A stretch of 64,000 nt of DNA from Adiantum capillus-veneris (GCA_014529385.2 CM043959.1:56776753-56840752), one strand, 5' to 3'. Shown: positions 21,877 through 35,061, numbered from the stretch's first letter. Notes: generated by a model not told the origin, from the sequence alone. A program made the numbers and translations.

Positions 21877-23420
21877 TGTCATAATCAATATCTAATTCTC
21901 CTAAATGATTTTCTCATGTTAAACTGATCATTTAATATGGGGAAGTGCCAGGGGAGAAAAAGCTAGAATATTGGTTAAGCTAGCAGACCGGCCACGATAG
22001 GGATCCAAAGGAGGGAAAATAGGAATCCAAAGGGGGGGCTATCTGGAAAAGAGCCATGTGCAACAATGGGCTAAAAAGACCCTAAGGTTCAGCCCATTAA
22101 GACTTCCAAAATGCTAAGGTTCCAAAATTCAAAGGTTGTGTCCAAAGGTCAACCATGGGGGGAATTGGATGCTTTGTGTGTGTCCCAAAAGTCTTTACAA
22201 ATCCCTACATAGGAGGGGGCGAGCCTTGCTTGTAGGGGATGAGAGAGAAAGTCACACACACACAAGATCCCTTTACACAAAGGGAAAGAGGGACACATGT
22301 CAGCTCCCTAGCCCAGATGCCCACAAGGTGTACCCAATTCCTACTGGATGGCCTTGGAGGTGGACCAATGAGAATTAGGCTAGAGTAAATCTAGTTTAAT
22401 TAATTTAAAAACACTTCATAAAAGAACCAATGAGAATTAAGTCCTCTAGAAGACTATTGGACAGTCTCCCAAGGGGTCCAATGAGCATTCAGCAGCCCAA
22501 TGGCTTGCCTGATTCCTATTGGCCAGGAGGCAAAGGGATCCAATGAGAGTTTAGTTGAATTATTAAATTACCTAAAGCTCTCACAAAAGGGGAAAGGGGG
22601 ACACATGTCAGAAGGCTATCACTTATGCTGCTTAATTGTCATTGGCTAGCTCTAGGGAGGTCCAATGAGAGGGTAGCATGAGCAAATAGCAAGAGGGGTC
22701 GACCAAGAGAGAGAGGGGGCTGATGTTTGCAAGGCATTATCACACACACACTCACACAATCTCATGTGTGAAGTAAAGAAGACTCTCTCTCCTTCTCAAC
22801 CTTTAATGGAAAGCTTATCACCTACTCCAAGCTTGTGAGAAGGGAGGCCTACACCAACAACTCTTGGCTTTGTGATGCAAATCCAACCAAGAGCCAAGCT
22901 TCAATGCATGCTCATCTCCTCTACCATTCTAATTACTAAGCTAAGCTATGCTAATATGAGTGATTATGTGAGGAGATGTACATCTTTCTCGTAAGAATAC
23001 TTCTACTTCCTCTCAATCTACTCTCATACCCTGCTAGCTCTCACCATCTTCGAAGGTGTGTGAGGTCTTGGGTCTGAGGCCGGGGAGAATTGATGTTGTG
23101 TTTGATAAGTGTTTTGCTTAGTGCATGAAGCTTTCATCTTCATTGCACTAGCTAGTCTTGAAGGAACACAAAGAATTGTATTGTACAATGTCTCTCTTGA
23201 TGGGAGAAACCATAATACAAAGCCTTTTGGAGGGGGGACCGACTCCATGAAAATCAAGTCCTCAATTGTTGTCAATAGCTTAATTTCTCTCTCTTTTGAA
23301 AGTATCGTTCATGCTATCTAACTAGGTGTTATGCTTTTTGTTGCTCTCTCCACCCAAGCACTCTTGTAATTCTCATTAGGAATCTATTCTAATGAAATGC
23401 CCACTATAATTTCTACTACA
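21877..23420 (+). repeat. 3' LTR of the second chromovirus
   Basis: Starts TGTCATAATC at 21877 and probably ends TTCTACTACA at 23420. Parts match the complete element LTRs in reverse orientation, for example GGAGGGGGGACC near 23230 and the leading 35 bases. It is substantially diverged and rearranged in the middle. The right end is less certain by a few bases. Confidence 0.75.
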
Positions 23421-24553
23421 CACAAGTTTTTAAGCCATTAAATGTTACACATAAATAGAGCGACTTCATTCCATGACGAGTTCAACTGCCGACCCCATGG
23501 CATCCCCATTACATTACTTGGAACCCATTATCACGCGACTTATCACCATCGACATAGCTGCATTCGCCACTTGCTCCACAAAACACAATTGTATGTTGTT
23601 CATATAGATTGCAGATGCACTCAGACTACTTGAGACTATAAAACTAAATTTCTCTAATGTGATCCCCATTCACCTTAAACTGGTACAACAATTTGTTCTC
23701 TCTACTTCCCTATCACCTTGATGAGCACACATACAAGACTATTAACCATTTGTTCGATACAACCCAATGTTTCTACATTCGTACTTGCACTATAATTAGA
23801 CTGCCTTATTAACCGTATTCGTGTTGCGTTGATAAAACAGATAAGAGAACATGTTTAAATTTGTCCTTAGCTTTTAAATTGCATTAAATATTTGACTCAT
23901 CCAGCATTATATACATCAAATAGTTCCATTCTCGATTCATTGATGTTCTTCTTTCATATTCTTAAAACAAACAATTACCAAGTCGTGTCAATGCAGCTAG
24001 AGGTAATACATGAAGAGGTTGGGCATTAGGGAATCAACCAATGAGAGGCGGTCCTAGCTCTTCCAGTGCAACCCATGATTTCAGTTGAAAAGAAAAGTGG
24101 GGCCGCATGAGATTTGGAGGGGGGGCGGGGACTTGCCCAGTCCATGGTGGGTCTTCAACAGGTTTCCATTTCTTTCACAATGGTTGCAGTCTGGAGAAGA
24201 TGCACACCCCCGCATCCTAGCATGAACCCACCCTTATGAATCTGGGCGTACAATGGTCTTCTATAACCGTTGATGTCTTTGAACCACCATCGGACGGCGA
24301 GAAAGGGTATTTGAATGCGAAAGCTTACATTATGTTGGAGATTGGAGAGAGAGAGAGAGGTCCGTGTGCTGTGAGGTCGCGGCAAGGGCCGGTCGAAGCT
24401 TTCCTTCCTCGCAGCAGCTCCTGGGACCCGCTTCCGCCATAGCCTCCACGCAGAGCTGCCCCATTCAAAGCTTGTGAGAAGCAAGAAGCACAGATCCGAT
24501 CCGCCATAGCCTCCAGCTAGGGTTGCGTTCCCGCTTCCTCTACTGCCTTCATC
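23421..24553 (+). other. Intergenic DNA and probable promoter/5' UTR of the DnaJ gene
   Basis: AT-rich to about 24100, then more GC-rich toward the start codon. A (GA)5 run at 24343-24358 and short CT/GC-rich stretches are typical of plant 5' leaders. No TATA box or clear heat-shock element is visible. A duplicated CCGCCATAGCCTCCA lies at 24435-24449 and 24501-24515. Confidence 0.5.
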
Positions 24554-24733
24554 ATGTTCGGCCGGGCTCCCAAGAAGAGTGACAATACCAAATATTATGA
24601 AATTCTAGGTGTCTCCAAGACCGCCGCCGCTGATGATCTTAAGAAGGCCTACCGCAAGGCGGCCATCAAGAACCATCCTGATAAGGGTGGCGATCCTGAG
24701 AAGGTAGCCCTTTTTTTAAAATTTTTTTTAAAC

Positions 24734-24826
<93 letters not shown>

Positions 24827-27800
24827 ATTATTTCAATCACTTCAGCATGAATGTTAGACGAATTTGGTTGGGGTACTCTCTTGTGTTGGGCGTGCAGGTT
24901 TCACGCCATGAACTTTTTGTTGGAATGTGCCTATGTGGGGGGAGGTGTGATATTGTGTTATGATACCCATTCTACTATCAATGTTGGGGGATGTTGGACC
25001 TGCTCTTCGGCTGAGGAAAAACTAGGTTCGAAGGTGAAATGAATCGTGAGTGTCAGTGATATAAGGATTTGACAAGTTTTAGAGCAGTTTTCTTGTTCGT
25101 TACAAAGGGCCGTTATGAGGAGCCGCCTAGAGGGGAGTTCTGCACTGAAAAGGGTAGTAAAGTACAAAAAACGTCTTCTTTCAATGCTGATGGTGACAGG
25201 TATCCAGCTCATGTTTACCAGGCTTGATGCAGGAAAATGGTTCTATGCTACCTTGCTGTGGCATGTTGGACTTGATAGGTGCATTGCCTTGTGGGTGACT
25301 ACAAATTCATGTTGGGATTTCTGTACGAAAATTATCTCAGATGTTTAACTATATAAGACCATTGGAGCATTTTCCAACCGGAGCAGCATGTCATCAATCC
25401 ATGGTGTCACAAGTAATCTATATAACTTGGTACTAGTACAGACATCTCATTGGTGTAGGTCATCATTGTGCATCTTAGCATGTGTTCCCCTAGTAATAGA
25501 AAGACTCCATTCGCTTCTGATGATACGAGAAATTTCGTGAGCCCACATTGCTGAGGCTGGGTTTTTTGTTGTCTGAGTAGCATTACTAGCACTTTGGCAG
25601 CTATGTCACATTGTATCTCAGGAACAGGAGTAGGTAGTATACAGCTGTTTATGCAGCCATGCTTGTCACTACCAAAGCTGAGGGCTCTAGCATATAGGTT
25701 AAACCAGAATGTTTTTGCGTGCTAGTTGCAGCAAGAAAAATATTTGACTGCTGGGTATACTCTGGTGAAAGCATAAGTTTAGACTCCACTGTATAATGCT
25801 CAATTGCTCTAGCAACTCTTTTCCCATGCTTGTAGTCATGACCAGGGTACTTCTTACTGAGCATATGCAGGCTTTATGTGTTCCACTCAGTGAATACACC
25901 ACCGTCTTCCTAGTGTCTTGGCATGTTTACAAGATTTCAAAGTAGTTGGCTATAACAACCTATTGCGTTCTTGAATCAGGGGCCCCTTGGGCTTTTTTGA
26001 AGGCATTTCCCTTAGTAGTGAACTTGTGTAGGGGTGTGGAATTGTTGATGTTTTCTATGACTGGTGAATTTTCGGAGTACTCGTTATTATTCTATTTTTC
26101 ACCCAGAGAGGCACCTTGTGCACTATTTTGGGGTAAGCTACCTCTCTTGTTTTCAAGCATAACTTCTCCCTTGCAGTTCAAGGAGTTAGCCCAGGCTTAT
26201 GAGGTTCTGAGTGATCCGGAGAAGCGGGAGATTTATGATCAATTTGGAGAGGATGCACTTAAGGAAGGAATGGGTGGTGGTGGAGGTGGACACAATCCTT
26301 TTGACATATTCGAGTCTTTCTTTGGAGGTGCCAGTCCATTTGGTGGAGGTAAAGTTAACAGCTGCTTTTTAAGCATTGCTCTAGGCACATATCAAAAAGC
26401 AGTTTTCTATCTCTCTGTCTCTCTGCTGCACACAGATTTTTTGCAGTTGCATTGCCGCAATACTTTTCTCTACCTCCTCTCTGTGCTTATGTTTCGTCTA
26501 TTGAGTTCTGTTGCTCGTTTTTATCTCTTTGAATTAGGTGGTGGCAGTAGCAGGGGTAGGAGGCAAAGGCGTGGAGAGGATGTGGTACATCCTCTGAAGG
26601 TCTCACTTGAAGACTTATACAATGGTACTTCCAGAAAGCTGTCCTTGGCGAGGAATGTTCTCTGCTCAAAGTGCAAAGGGTATGTGAACTCTTTGAATAA
26701 GGCTATCAAACATCGATGAGCCATGTCACATAAATATTTTTGGACTAATTTCATGGAAGAAATTATAGCTAATTGCATCGTATGAATGAGTTCGCTCCGA
26801 GGGATTTAGTTGGGTATAACAGAATCAATATCATTACCAAGTTCATCTTGCTTCTGGCATGAGTCTCTAGTTCTTCTTGCAAGAGTCTCTTCTTGTCTAC
26901 CTAGGGCTAGAATTTGCTTAATGATATGAAAAACATTGCAAGGATTCTTTTGTGAGGCTATCTGCTCTGTTCTACTTGCTTCTAGTTGAGTTGTTATTTA
27001 TTGGAAGCTTACATTTTCTGAGAAGGTGATTATCAATGATAATTCATTGATACTGGTCTGTTTGATAATACATTGATATTGGTCTGTTTGGACTGGTTCA
27101 GAAAAGGCTCAAAAACTGGTGCTTCCATGAAATGTCCTGGTTGTCAAGGATCAGGGATGAAAGTTTCTATCAGACAGCTTGGTCCTAGTATGATCCAACA
27201 GGTTCAGCATGTGTGTCAGGACTGCAAGGGTTCTGGTATGTAAAACCCTTGTTTCGGCCATTTTGTTAGGGAATCAAAATCTAGCAAGTGAAGACCTGAT
27301 TGTGGTTCTGTTTGATCAGGGGAGGCTATTAGTGAGAAAGACAAATGCCCACAATGCAAAGGCGAAAAGATAGTGCAGGACAAGAAAGTCCTTGAAGTAC
27401 ATGTAGACAAGGGTATGCAACATTCTCAGAAGATTACGTTCCAGGGGGAGGCTGATGAAGCGGTATGTGCGGACCGTTCTTGACTTGTGCTGTTCTTGGC
27501 TTGTAACCATCATATAAGTGAGTTGGATTTTGTGTGTTGTGTGTGCAGCCTGACACAGTGACGGGCGATATTGTATTTGTTCTGCAAGTCAAGGAGCATG
27601 CAAAATTCAAGCGGAAAAATGACGATCTTTTTGTGGAGCATACTCTGAACCTTACAGAGGCTCTTTGCGGTTTCCAGTTTATACTAACACATCTGGATGA
27701 TCGACAGCTGCTGATAAAGTCCAGTCCTGGGGAGATCGTGAAGCCAGGTTTGCTGCCTCTTCTCTTTTGTCTTATTATTGAGTGCCGTGAGTGAAACTCC

Positions 27801-28444
27801 ACGCATGCGGAAATAGCCACTTTGGCAGGTTCCCTTTCTGGGTGTTTTACCTTGTCATGCTGTTGCTAAGAGGACAATACGGCAAACAAAGTAACAAAGT
27901 TTCTAAATCGCGTTGCTTTGAAATGCAAATGTGCTGGTTGGAACAGAGAAAACCCCACCTAGATTTTGAGAAAACTAGTATAAGAACAGTAAAATTTAGC
28001 TCTTTATTTTTATAGTTTCCGTTTGGAAAATTTATGAGAAAAGATTTGTGTGGTCTTGAAAATGATTTTTCCCGAACACTGCCTCCAAATCTTTGTGTGA
28101 TGTCTCTGTTAATATCTCTGGCAGGACAATATAAGGCCATCAATGATGAGGGAATGCCTCTTCACCAAAGACCTTTCACGAAAGGCAAATTATATCTTCA
28201 CTTCTCTGTGGAGTTTCCAGAATCCGGGTCTCTGTCAGTGGAGCAATGCAAGGCTTTAGAAGCCATTTTACCAAACAAGCCTTCCAGGGGATTGACTGAT
28301 ATGGAGCTCGATGAATGTGAAGAGACAATTTTGCAAGATGTCAACATGGATGAGGAGATGAGACGGAAGCAGCAAGCTGCCCAGGAAGCATACGAAGAAG
28401 ATGACGAGCCAGCAGGGCCTAGAGTACAGTGTGCGCAGCAATGA
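24554..28444 (+). CDS. Type A (class I) DnaJ/Hsp40 co-chaperone, seven exons
   Basis: Exons 24554-24703, 26177-26348, 26538-26679, 27102-27235, 27320-27462, 27549-27747 and 28125-28444 splice at GT-AG sites into 419 codons, the usual length for plant homologues such as Arabidopsis J2/J3. The J domain (about 12-75) carries HPD at 41-43, which stimulates Hsp70 ATPase. A Gly/Phe-rich linker (82-112) follows. The four zinc-finger motifs have cysteine pairs 150/153, 166/169, 193/196 and 209/212; the fourth ends GEK instead of GxG. The C-terminal substrate-binding domains follow. The protein ends CAQQ, a farnesylation box that anchors these chaperones to membranes. All exon phases agree with the family and no lesion is seen. 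It is the only clearly functional host gene here. Confidence 0.95.
24736..24824. repeat. (AG)n microsatellite in DnaJ intron 1
   Basis: About 44 AG units starting 33 bases after the first exon. It lies within the 1.47-kb first intron, so its length changes would not alter the protein. Confidence 0.97.
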
Positions 28445-28863
28445 AGCGTGCTAGGAATTGCTTTTTAGGTTGCCTGAGAATTTGGGCGAATTTTTTGTAT
28501 ATGGTGCTCATTGCCCATTGAAAGCATTTGAAAGAAGATTCAGCCTTCTGATAGTAAGGAAGCTTGTTAACAGGACATGCCAGTGTTAACCCGACATTGA
28601 CAAATCATCAACATAATTATTTTGTACCTGAAATGCAACATTGCAGTCTCTTAGGCTTGACTCTACAATTTTTTTTTTGGTGTTAATGTCGCTTACTGGC
28701 ACATTAGGGTTTTCAAAATGCTGCATAAGAGTGCGCTCTGGCAGTTGCTGCTCTATTGTTTTCAGCATGCTTTTCTAGGGCTGATTCGTCGAAAGTTTTG
28801 CCTAGCTTTTTTTATGTGATAGTATGCAGTAGTGTCATGACTTTTGCTGGGTAAAAAGATGTA
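28445..28863 (+). other. 3' UTR and downstream flank of the DnaJ gene
   Basis: Follows the TGA at 28442-28444. T-rich tracts such as that near 28670 are consistent with a plant 3' end, but no single poly(A) signal stands out. Bases 28855-28863 are the left copy of the 9-bp duplication that flanks the next element. Confidence 0.5.
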
Positions 28864-29331
28864 GGGAAAATTACCAAAACACCCCTCTAGTTTGTGGAAA
28901 CCACCCAAGTACCCCTCAAATTTCAAAAATTCCCAATATACCCTTGCATCATATTGGGATGGATTTGCCTTGATTTTTGCATATTTAACATTCATGACAA
29001 GGGGGAGTTACTTTTAAGTTTTCTAGACAACTATTCATGAATGCACTCATAAATAGAGGTATTTGGGTCTAAAATTGATACAATTTCACCTGAAGAGCCT
29101 ACAATACCATATAAAATCCTAGTTCTATCATCTTCTATTGAGGGAGAACCAAGAAATTGTCTTTAGAGATGTTGTCCACGGGGTGAACGAGGGGGTATTC
29201 TCGGAATTTTGGAGAAATTGAAGGGTATTTTGGGAATTTTGGGTCAAATATGAGTGGTATATTGGATTTTTTAATTTGAGGGATATTCTGAGAATTTCCA
29301 CAGATTAGAGGGGTAATTTGGTAAGTTTCCC
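28864..29331. mobile_element. Small Mutator-like inverted-repeat element (MITE)
   Basis: 468 bp with terminal inverted repeats of about 35 bp: GGGAAAATTACCAAAACACC at the left, and at the right, read inverted, GGGAAACTTACCAAATTACC. It is flanked by a perfect 9-bp direct repeat, AAAGATGTA (28855-28863 and 29332-29340). Nine bases is the hallmark of the Mutator superfamily. It has no coding capacity, so it would depend on a transposase elsewhere. Confidence 0.85.
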
Positions 29332-29340
29332 AAAGATGTA

Positions 29341-29468
29341 TTACATGGAATAGTTACTGGCTTAACGTGGATTATTCCATTGTGGAATCGATGAGTAAAG
29401 ATTTTTTCTCAAATTTGAAATGTCAGTGGGCTCAGATCCTTCATGTCATTATTGTTTTCGGATGGAGG

Positions 29469-29506
<38 letters not shown>

Positions 29507-32500
29507 CCTTGCACATGGTTTCCAAGCTCCTGGCCATCCTCACCCTCGGATTCTCTCATACTGTGTCACCAGCTTCTGGTCGTGGTCTCCATGCCTTCTC
29601 TCGGTTGCTCGCAGTGTTTCTTGTGGCTAACGTGCTGTGTGTGAGGGTGTCTCTTTCTTTGTTTTCTTCCTTTCTCTGTTTTGCTTGCTGCAGTGTCTTG
29701 TTTTTTTGCCTGTTTTTGTTTACCATATGTTTGTGGTTGGTTTATCCTTTTTTTTTTTTTTTTGGGTTTTGCTCTCTCGTGTGGGGTGTGTATGTGTGTA
29801 TGTGTGTGTGTGTGTGTGTGATGTGTTCGTCCATGCTCGTTCTGTAACCTCTTTGCTTCATGGTTGCTGTATTCTTTCTTGTGTGTTGGAGGTATTCTAC
29901 AGGATGTGGCAAGGTATGGAAAGAGGATGGTGGTTTGATAACATCATGCATGGTTGTCAATAGGTGGTGACTCCTTTTCCTTCACTTCGGCAGTGTCTTT
30001 GATATCATGCTCGATTCAGTGTTGTTCTGTGGTGGAGATGATAACTGTTGGTGTCACCTTTTGGTCTTGGAGCTTTGGAGTCTACTATTGGAGATTCTGT
30101 GGTGGAGCTTGCGAGGCCTTCTTGTATCATCGGTGGCTTTCCCCTATGTTTTAGTAATCCTGTTGTATTATAAGGTTTTTTTTATTGCCTGCGTTGAATC
30201 ATAAGAGTTCTATGTATGTCAGGCAAGTCTCCCACATGGCAAGACTATGACAGTCTCCATGGTGACTCTGTGAATGCGACCTTGAATTGATGGGCATAGT
30301 AGAAATTTCATATGACAGGTACTTTTCAAGTCCCCTTTCACATGCTTTGTATATAGGTATATATACACATGAAAAGACAAATCTCTACATAGTTCACATA
30401 TACAAACACACATACATGTATACACACACGTGAAAAAATGATAGGGAACTCAAACATTCTAGCATGTCAAATGAGTGACCGTTCCTCTTTTGATGGGTTC
30501 CTTGCCTTTGTTCCAACTTCCATCTGTTGGATTGGAATGTCAAAGGCAATAAAGCCAACTAATGTCTGTCCCGTAGAATATGTCTACTGATTGGATGGAA
30601 GCATCATATGGTTGACAAAGCCTACAAGGCTTTTAAAAATCTAGCAATTGTGTGGAGAGAACTCTCCCGCTCTTTAGGTTGAAATTTGAAACAAAATTTT
30701 ATTAGGTTGTTCAAGGCAAGCTCAAAATATAGCCTAAAACTTTAATTTTAGCTAGGTTAAAACACAATAAACCCCGATCTTTTGCAAATACCGAGTTAAC
30801 GGTGTTCTTGTGGCAAACTATGGTGGGAGGGCTTTGCCTTGGTAGTGAGTGCACCGTCGCAACATCCTCATCTTACCTCTACCATGTGTTTCTTCTGCAA
30901 CACTTTCAGAGAAGGCAATTCTCATTGTCTCATGATGTCCTCTTGCCAAGACAATATGGGCTTTTACTCATGAGTGCTCTGTTGGGGTAAAGTGCCATCC
31001 ATGTGCTTAGTTTCCCATTCCATATGGTGTTTGAGCCTAAGGATATTTAACTAGGAGTTTTACCCAATAATAATATGTAAAATTATCTCCTAAGTTGAGG
31101 GGTCGACCAAAACTTTAGGGCTCATTGGAGCCATTTGTCTCACTCTCCAATCCACCTAATAGTACCTTACCTCCTTGATCTACTCCCTGGATTAATGCTC
31201 ATCACCCCATCCGAGTATCTATAAAAGCCCATCGTGTGCTTCCTTTTGGTTGAATAATCTACCTTTATTTTGTCCATTCTTATGAGTCTATTTTCAGCCT
31301 TGTTTAGTGTCCATTAATCATATGCTTGACATGGTAATGAAGTTCATTTATCACCCACCAAGGATACCCCATTTAGTTAATAACATGGGCCCAATTAATA
31401 ACATAGTTATTAAGTCCAGTCAGTTGAAAATAGGAGCTTGTTTTAGAAATAGTTCGAGTTCATCACGTCGTGTTCCATAAGCCTTATCAAAGGACTAAGT
31501 ACAAAGAAAAGTTGTGCTACTATGAGCTCCCTTATTCTCTAAATTGAAGCAATTAAGCAATGGGGTTTCCTATTTATAATAGTTAAGCCCCGCCAACCTC
31601 CGCCAAAGCTACGGGAAATCTATTGGTTACATCTTTAACAATGCATTGAAATTTAAGGAACCCTTTTGGACACTCCATAGTGAAGCCTCAAGCTCGGCTA
31701 TTAGTGGCTTCTAGGCACTATCCCAACAAATACCAACTCTACATCCCTCAGTATACTCTCAGATTCAAAAATTGACTCTAGCTATGGTACGTAAGTTAAA
31801 TTTAAATTTAGTCTTCAGTTGATGGGTATTACAACCTTGAATCATAAGGCAAGGAGGCTTTAGGTTTGTCCTACCTTGGACCTGGATAGAAAGGTTGTAG
31901 AAGTTCACCTCCTTACTTTAGTAGGGAGGCCAAAACCATAAGTGCCTAACAATTTTGAGCTTTACAAATCATTTTGCAACTTGTTTATTTGCATCACACT
32001 ATGTGGTTTTTTGTTGGCTATAAAATTGTGAGTGGAGATGTTATATTGACTTAGAAAAGAATGTACAATGAACCTCAAGCACTACATGTGCCATGAGGGA
32101 GACCATCATTTCCAAAAAGGGACTATACAATTACAAAATAGAAGACTAGACTGCGTTTCTGCTAAATAGTACCACCCGAGTAGTCGATGCAACGTAATGC
32201 ATGTTTCCATTCTTCGGCATAAGCAACTACCCCTATCCTTGACCCTAATACATATATGAGCTAAGTGCTCTCACTCATAGCATCATTGATTTGAGCCACT
32301 AAATTCTTGGACAGAGACCATACAACCTTGCAGAAGAGACCAACACAAACAACTTATCCAAAAGCAAGGGTACCAAAAACCTTCAAGGAGTGGGTCAAAA
32401 CATGACAAGAGTCATTCAAGGCCAAACACCGCCAAACAGATCTAGAAAATGTATTTTGGATGATCAAAAGGGATTAAAACCACATGAAATTCACGTAACA

Positions 32501-32608
32501 GGGATTAGGAGATTGTGGAAGACCTTTGTGCCAAGTTTCAGTAGAATTTGACATTGGGGTACATGGATCGCGATCCATGACCCCCTGTCTCACAAAGTAA
32601 GCTCAAAT
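29341..32608. other. Stretch with no recognisable gene; may contain an LTR at its right end
   Basis: Contains short (GT)n(GA)n and (GT)n runs at 29468-29505 and about 29790-29820 that create false frames. No conserved domain is visible. Because a primer-binding site starts at 32609, the sequence up to about 32605 (ending GCTCA) is probably a plus-strand LTR, but its left end cannot be placed. Confidence 0.45.
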
Positions 32609-32621
32609 TGGTACCAGAGTT
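32609..32621 (+). promoter_or_regulatory. Probable primer-binding site (plus strand)
   Basis: TGGTACCAGAGTT differs from the standard TGGTATCAGAG by one base and stands three bases after a possible LTR end. About 570 bases downstream lies a gag-type frame in the same orientation, which supports the reading. Confidence 0.55.
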
Positions 32622-33182
32622 AGCACTAGTCCTTGGGAGCATACGGGTGTTTTCAAATTTCAATTTGGAGTTGATTTGTGCATATGACAAGAAAAATAGG
32701 ATTTTGTGTCAAAAGTGTGATAAAATTATGATTTGAGTAGATTTTTGACTAACCAAGCAGCTGTAAATTTTTAGCCACCAAGTGATTTTTGTACAGACTG
32801 TGGGAATTAGAGTCTACAACATTATTTGCTATCGATTGGAGAGCTGAATGCATCATAAAAGGTAACATGTCAGGGTTTTGCAAGCTTAATTTTCTTGATG
32901 TATTTGCAATCAGGCAAGTTTTATCAGAACAGAAACCCTACTACTAGAGAGCAATCAAGCCATATTTCTACAGAGTGAAGCGTCAATCAAGGGACTATAC
33001 CTATCTTAGAGCCGATTTTGGAGGAAAGCTTCTCTGATACTTCTTCAGAGAGATATTATACCTATATGGTTGAGGGATCCAAAAGTGTGAGTTTCAAGGA
33101 GGAAACCAAAATGGGAGCGGGACCATCACATTCAACACCAACCATGAAACTTTTTCACTTATAGTATGAGTTTGAAAATGAA

Positions 33183-33775
33183 CAGGGTGCCAACATTTAC
33201 AGAGATGGTATGGATCATTATTGCATTAAAAAGAAGAGAGACCTAGTGAGCTCAAGCTCATAGTTCCTGTAGATTACAGTGGCGATCGATACCTTGATGA
33301 GGAAGGAAACATGTATGTAGTTGTGCATGATCTCTTTATTGTGGATAAGTGGGGATTAGCAGGCACAAAGGAAAAGATTGATGTAGAGCCCAAGGAGAAG
33401 CCAACAAAGATGGACATTCCTAATGCCAAACTTAAGTGAGTAAATGCGGCTACTCACGTCAACACCAACAATACGCATGTTGATTTGTATAAGTATGATA
33501 ATGGAGAGCAAATGCTCTATTACAGGTGTGACGAGCCCAATGTGAGGGAGTCAATGGAGCATAAATGCTTGTATGTATTTTCGTATGAAGTGGAGAGAGA
33601 TACGCAGATAGTGATGTTGAACAAGTATGATCGAAGATATTTGGCGGTGAGTTGCAACGAGCTGGAGGGATATACATACTTTGGGGGACCACTCCATCAG
33701 TACTATATCACCCCTAGCATGCACAGACAAACTGTCTCAAAAACAACTAGGGTGAGTCCTCTGAGAACATGAGTA
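33183..33775 (+). pseudogene. Gag N-terminal extension, degraded copy
   Basis: Frames broken by a stop near 33262, a frame change and TGA near 33438. The first part (ANIYRDGMDHYCIKKK, then GNMYVVVHDLFIVDKWGL) aligns with the corresponding part of the extension at 62815-63820 (THYLQVENPDMIDKWGLEV) and 38822-39831 (RFLKVKDPNNVNVWGQ). The last frame, from 33485, has a Tyr-rich stretch that matches only weakly. The function of this region is unknown to me. Nothing of the gag core follows. Confidence 0.55.
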
Positions 33776-34130
33776 GAAGATTCTTTCAATCGACCACATC
33801 TTTTTGAGCCATGACTGATGGGATCCTTAAGTTCAAGGGTTCCTATGTCCACACATCGAGGTAATGATATTCCATATACAATTTTCAGCACAAGAGTGCA
33901 TGATATTAGAACCGGGGGTAGAGAAGCACGACCAAAGGAGAGGGCAACTGACCGAACTCCCTCAAGAGAACCTATCAATGGGTATGAGATGAGAGATGTA
34001 ATGGTAGGAGACATTAAAAAGCGTTGAATGTGAATGCTTACTTTTTCCTCATCTAGAGCCTTGCTTTTGGGATGACGCACAACACGAATGTTGGTGAGCA
34101 TAGGGGGTTGATCCATACTTTTGTCCTTAC
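33776..34130. other. Stretch with no recognisable gene
   Basis: Between the degraded gag frame and the 931-bp duplication. The frames here have no recognisable domain. Confidence 0.45.
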
Positions 34131-35061
34131 AATGCTAGACAATATTCATCATCATGATCAATGCAACATAATAGAATATACACATATTGATATCAAGCAT
34201 CTAGCACTTAAGTAAACAAATGCAAAGTGCATTGGCAAACTTTTAAATTGATACAATGATCAAGATTGAGAATAAAAAGCATCAACATATTAGAAAAATT
34301 ATAATGTACTACCAATCTTATAATTGTGTATGTATAGTACGTACAATGTCATCCATGCAGGAGATCTGAAAAGGAGACAATTGTGGGATAAGGAGGTCAA
34401 GTTGTCGCCTTGATTTTCTGTTAGATAATATAAAAGCATGCCCTGTTATTTGAAGCCATCCAATTAATGTCAAGGGCAATGGCTTTGGTCATACCAAGCA
34501 GCTGCTTGTGGACTCAAGTAATCACAAGAGCAGATTAGGCTTACCAAGTAAAAAACAAGTAAGCGGTTGAGCCGATCACACTCAGTTTCATATCGCCTGA
34601 CAAGCTGGTATATATTTAGAGCCCACTTGTTGCTGTGAACTAAACTGCTACAATAGCTTTGTATCATGTCGATTTTTACCTTCACTTATGCTATCATGTC
34701 GACCATCATCAATACATATGTTTTGTTCCTCTTCTTTCAACTTAGCTTCGTGTTCAACCTCATTTTGCAGATCTTCGATTCTCCCTCAGAAAGCCCAAGA
34801 AGAATGAGTCTAAATGCTTAATTTGTCACTTGTGAGCACACTGATTCTTTTCTAATTGGCTATTGTTGGTTCTCTCCTCCTTCCTTCCCCGTCACCAACG
34901 CCTTCAGCACCCTCACTCTTGCATCAACCGTGGTGATGGCTCCTCCATATAGCTCGTCTTTCTTCCTCCACACCATCACCAAATCTTCCAGTCTCCACAA
35001 GTTCGTGAAAATGCTAAAATCAGTTGTGTAATCCACCCTTTTCTTCGTGCTTGCAACGGGG
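34131..35061. repeat. 931-bp tandem duplication, copy 1
   Basis: Matches 35062-35992 base for base at an offset of 931, with about two substitutions seen (GTCGCCTTG/GTCGCTTTG and CTTCAGCAC/CTTCAACAC). The near identity means a very recent duplication or an assembly duplication. The minus strand carries a 66-codon open segment from TTGCAAGCACG to TAG that is present in both copies. Confidence 0.95.

Larger units (their letters stand above)
20883..23420 (+). mobile_element. 3' fragment of a second chromovirus
   Basis: Contains the integrase C-terminal part, chromodomain region, polypurine tract and 3' LTR of an element of the same family as 9547-18265, but on the plus strand. Its 5' end is cut about 10 bases from the copia LTR (GAGGGAAGATC aligns with the integrase core of the complete copy). 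Protein-level similarity is strong, while the LTRs are clearly diverged, so this is an older relative. Confidence 0.85.

Noticed and set aside
24649-24840. Minus-strand Leu/Ser frame and a plus-strand continuation of DnaJ exon 1 into Arg/Glu repeats
   Set aside because: The sequence after 24703 is intron 1, shown by the GT donor and the matching exon 2 start at 26177.
25946-26719. Single 257-codon frame across the middle of the DnaJ gene
   Set aside because: It merges intron sequence with exons 2 and 3; the GT-AG exons give a continuous family-length protein instead.
29420-29963. Hydrophobic Phe/Val/Cys-rich frames
   Set aside because: They depend on GT/GA microsatellites and T-runs; no domain and no homologous neighbour.
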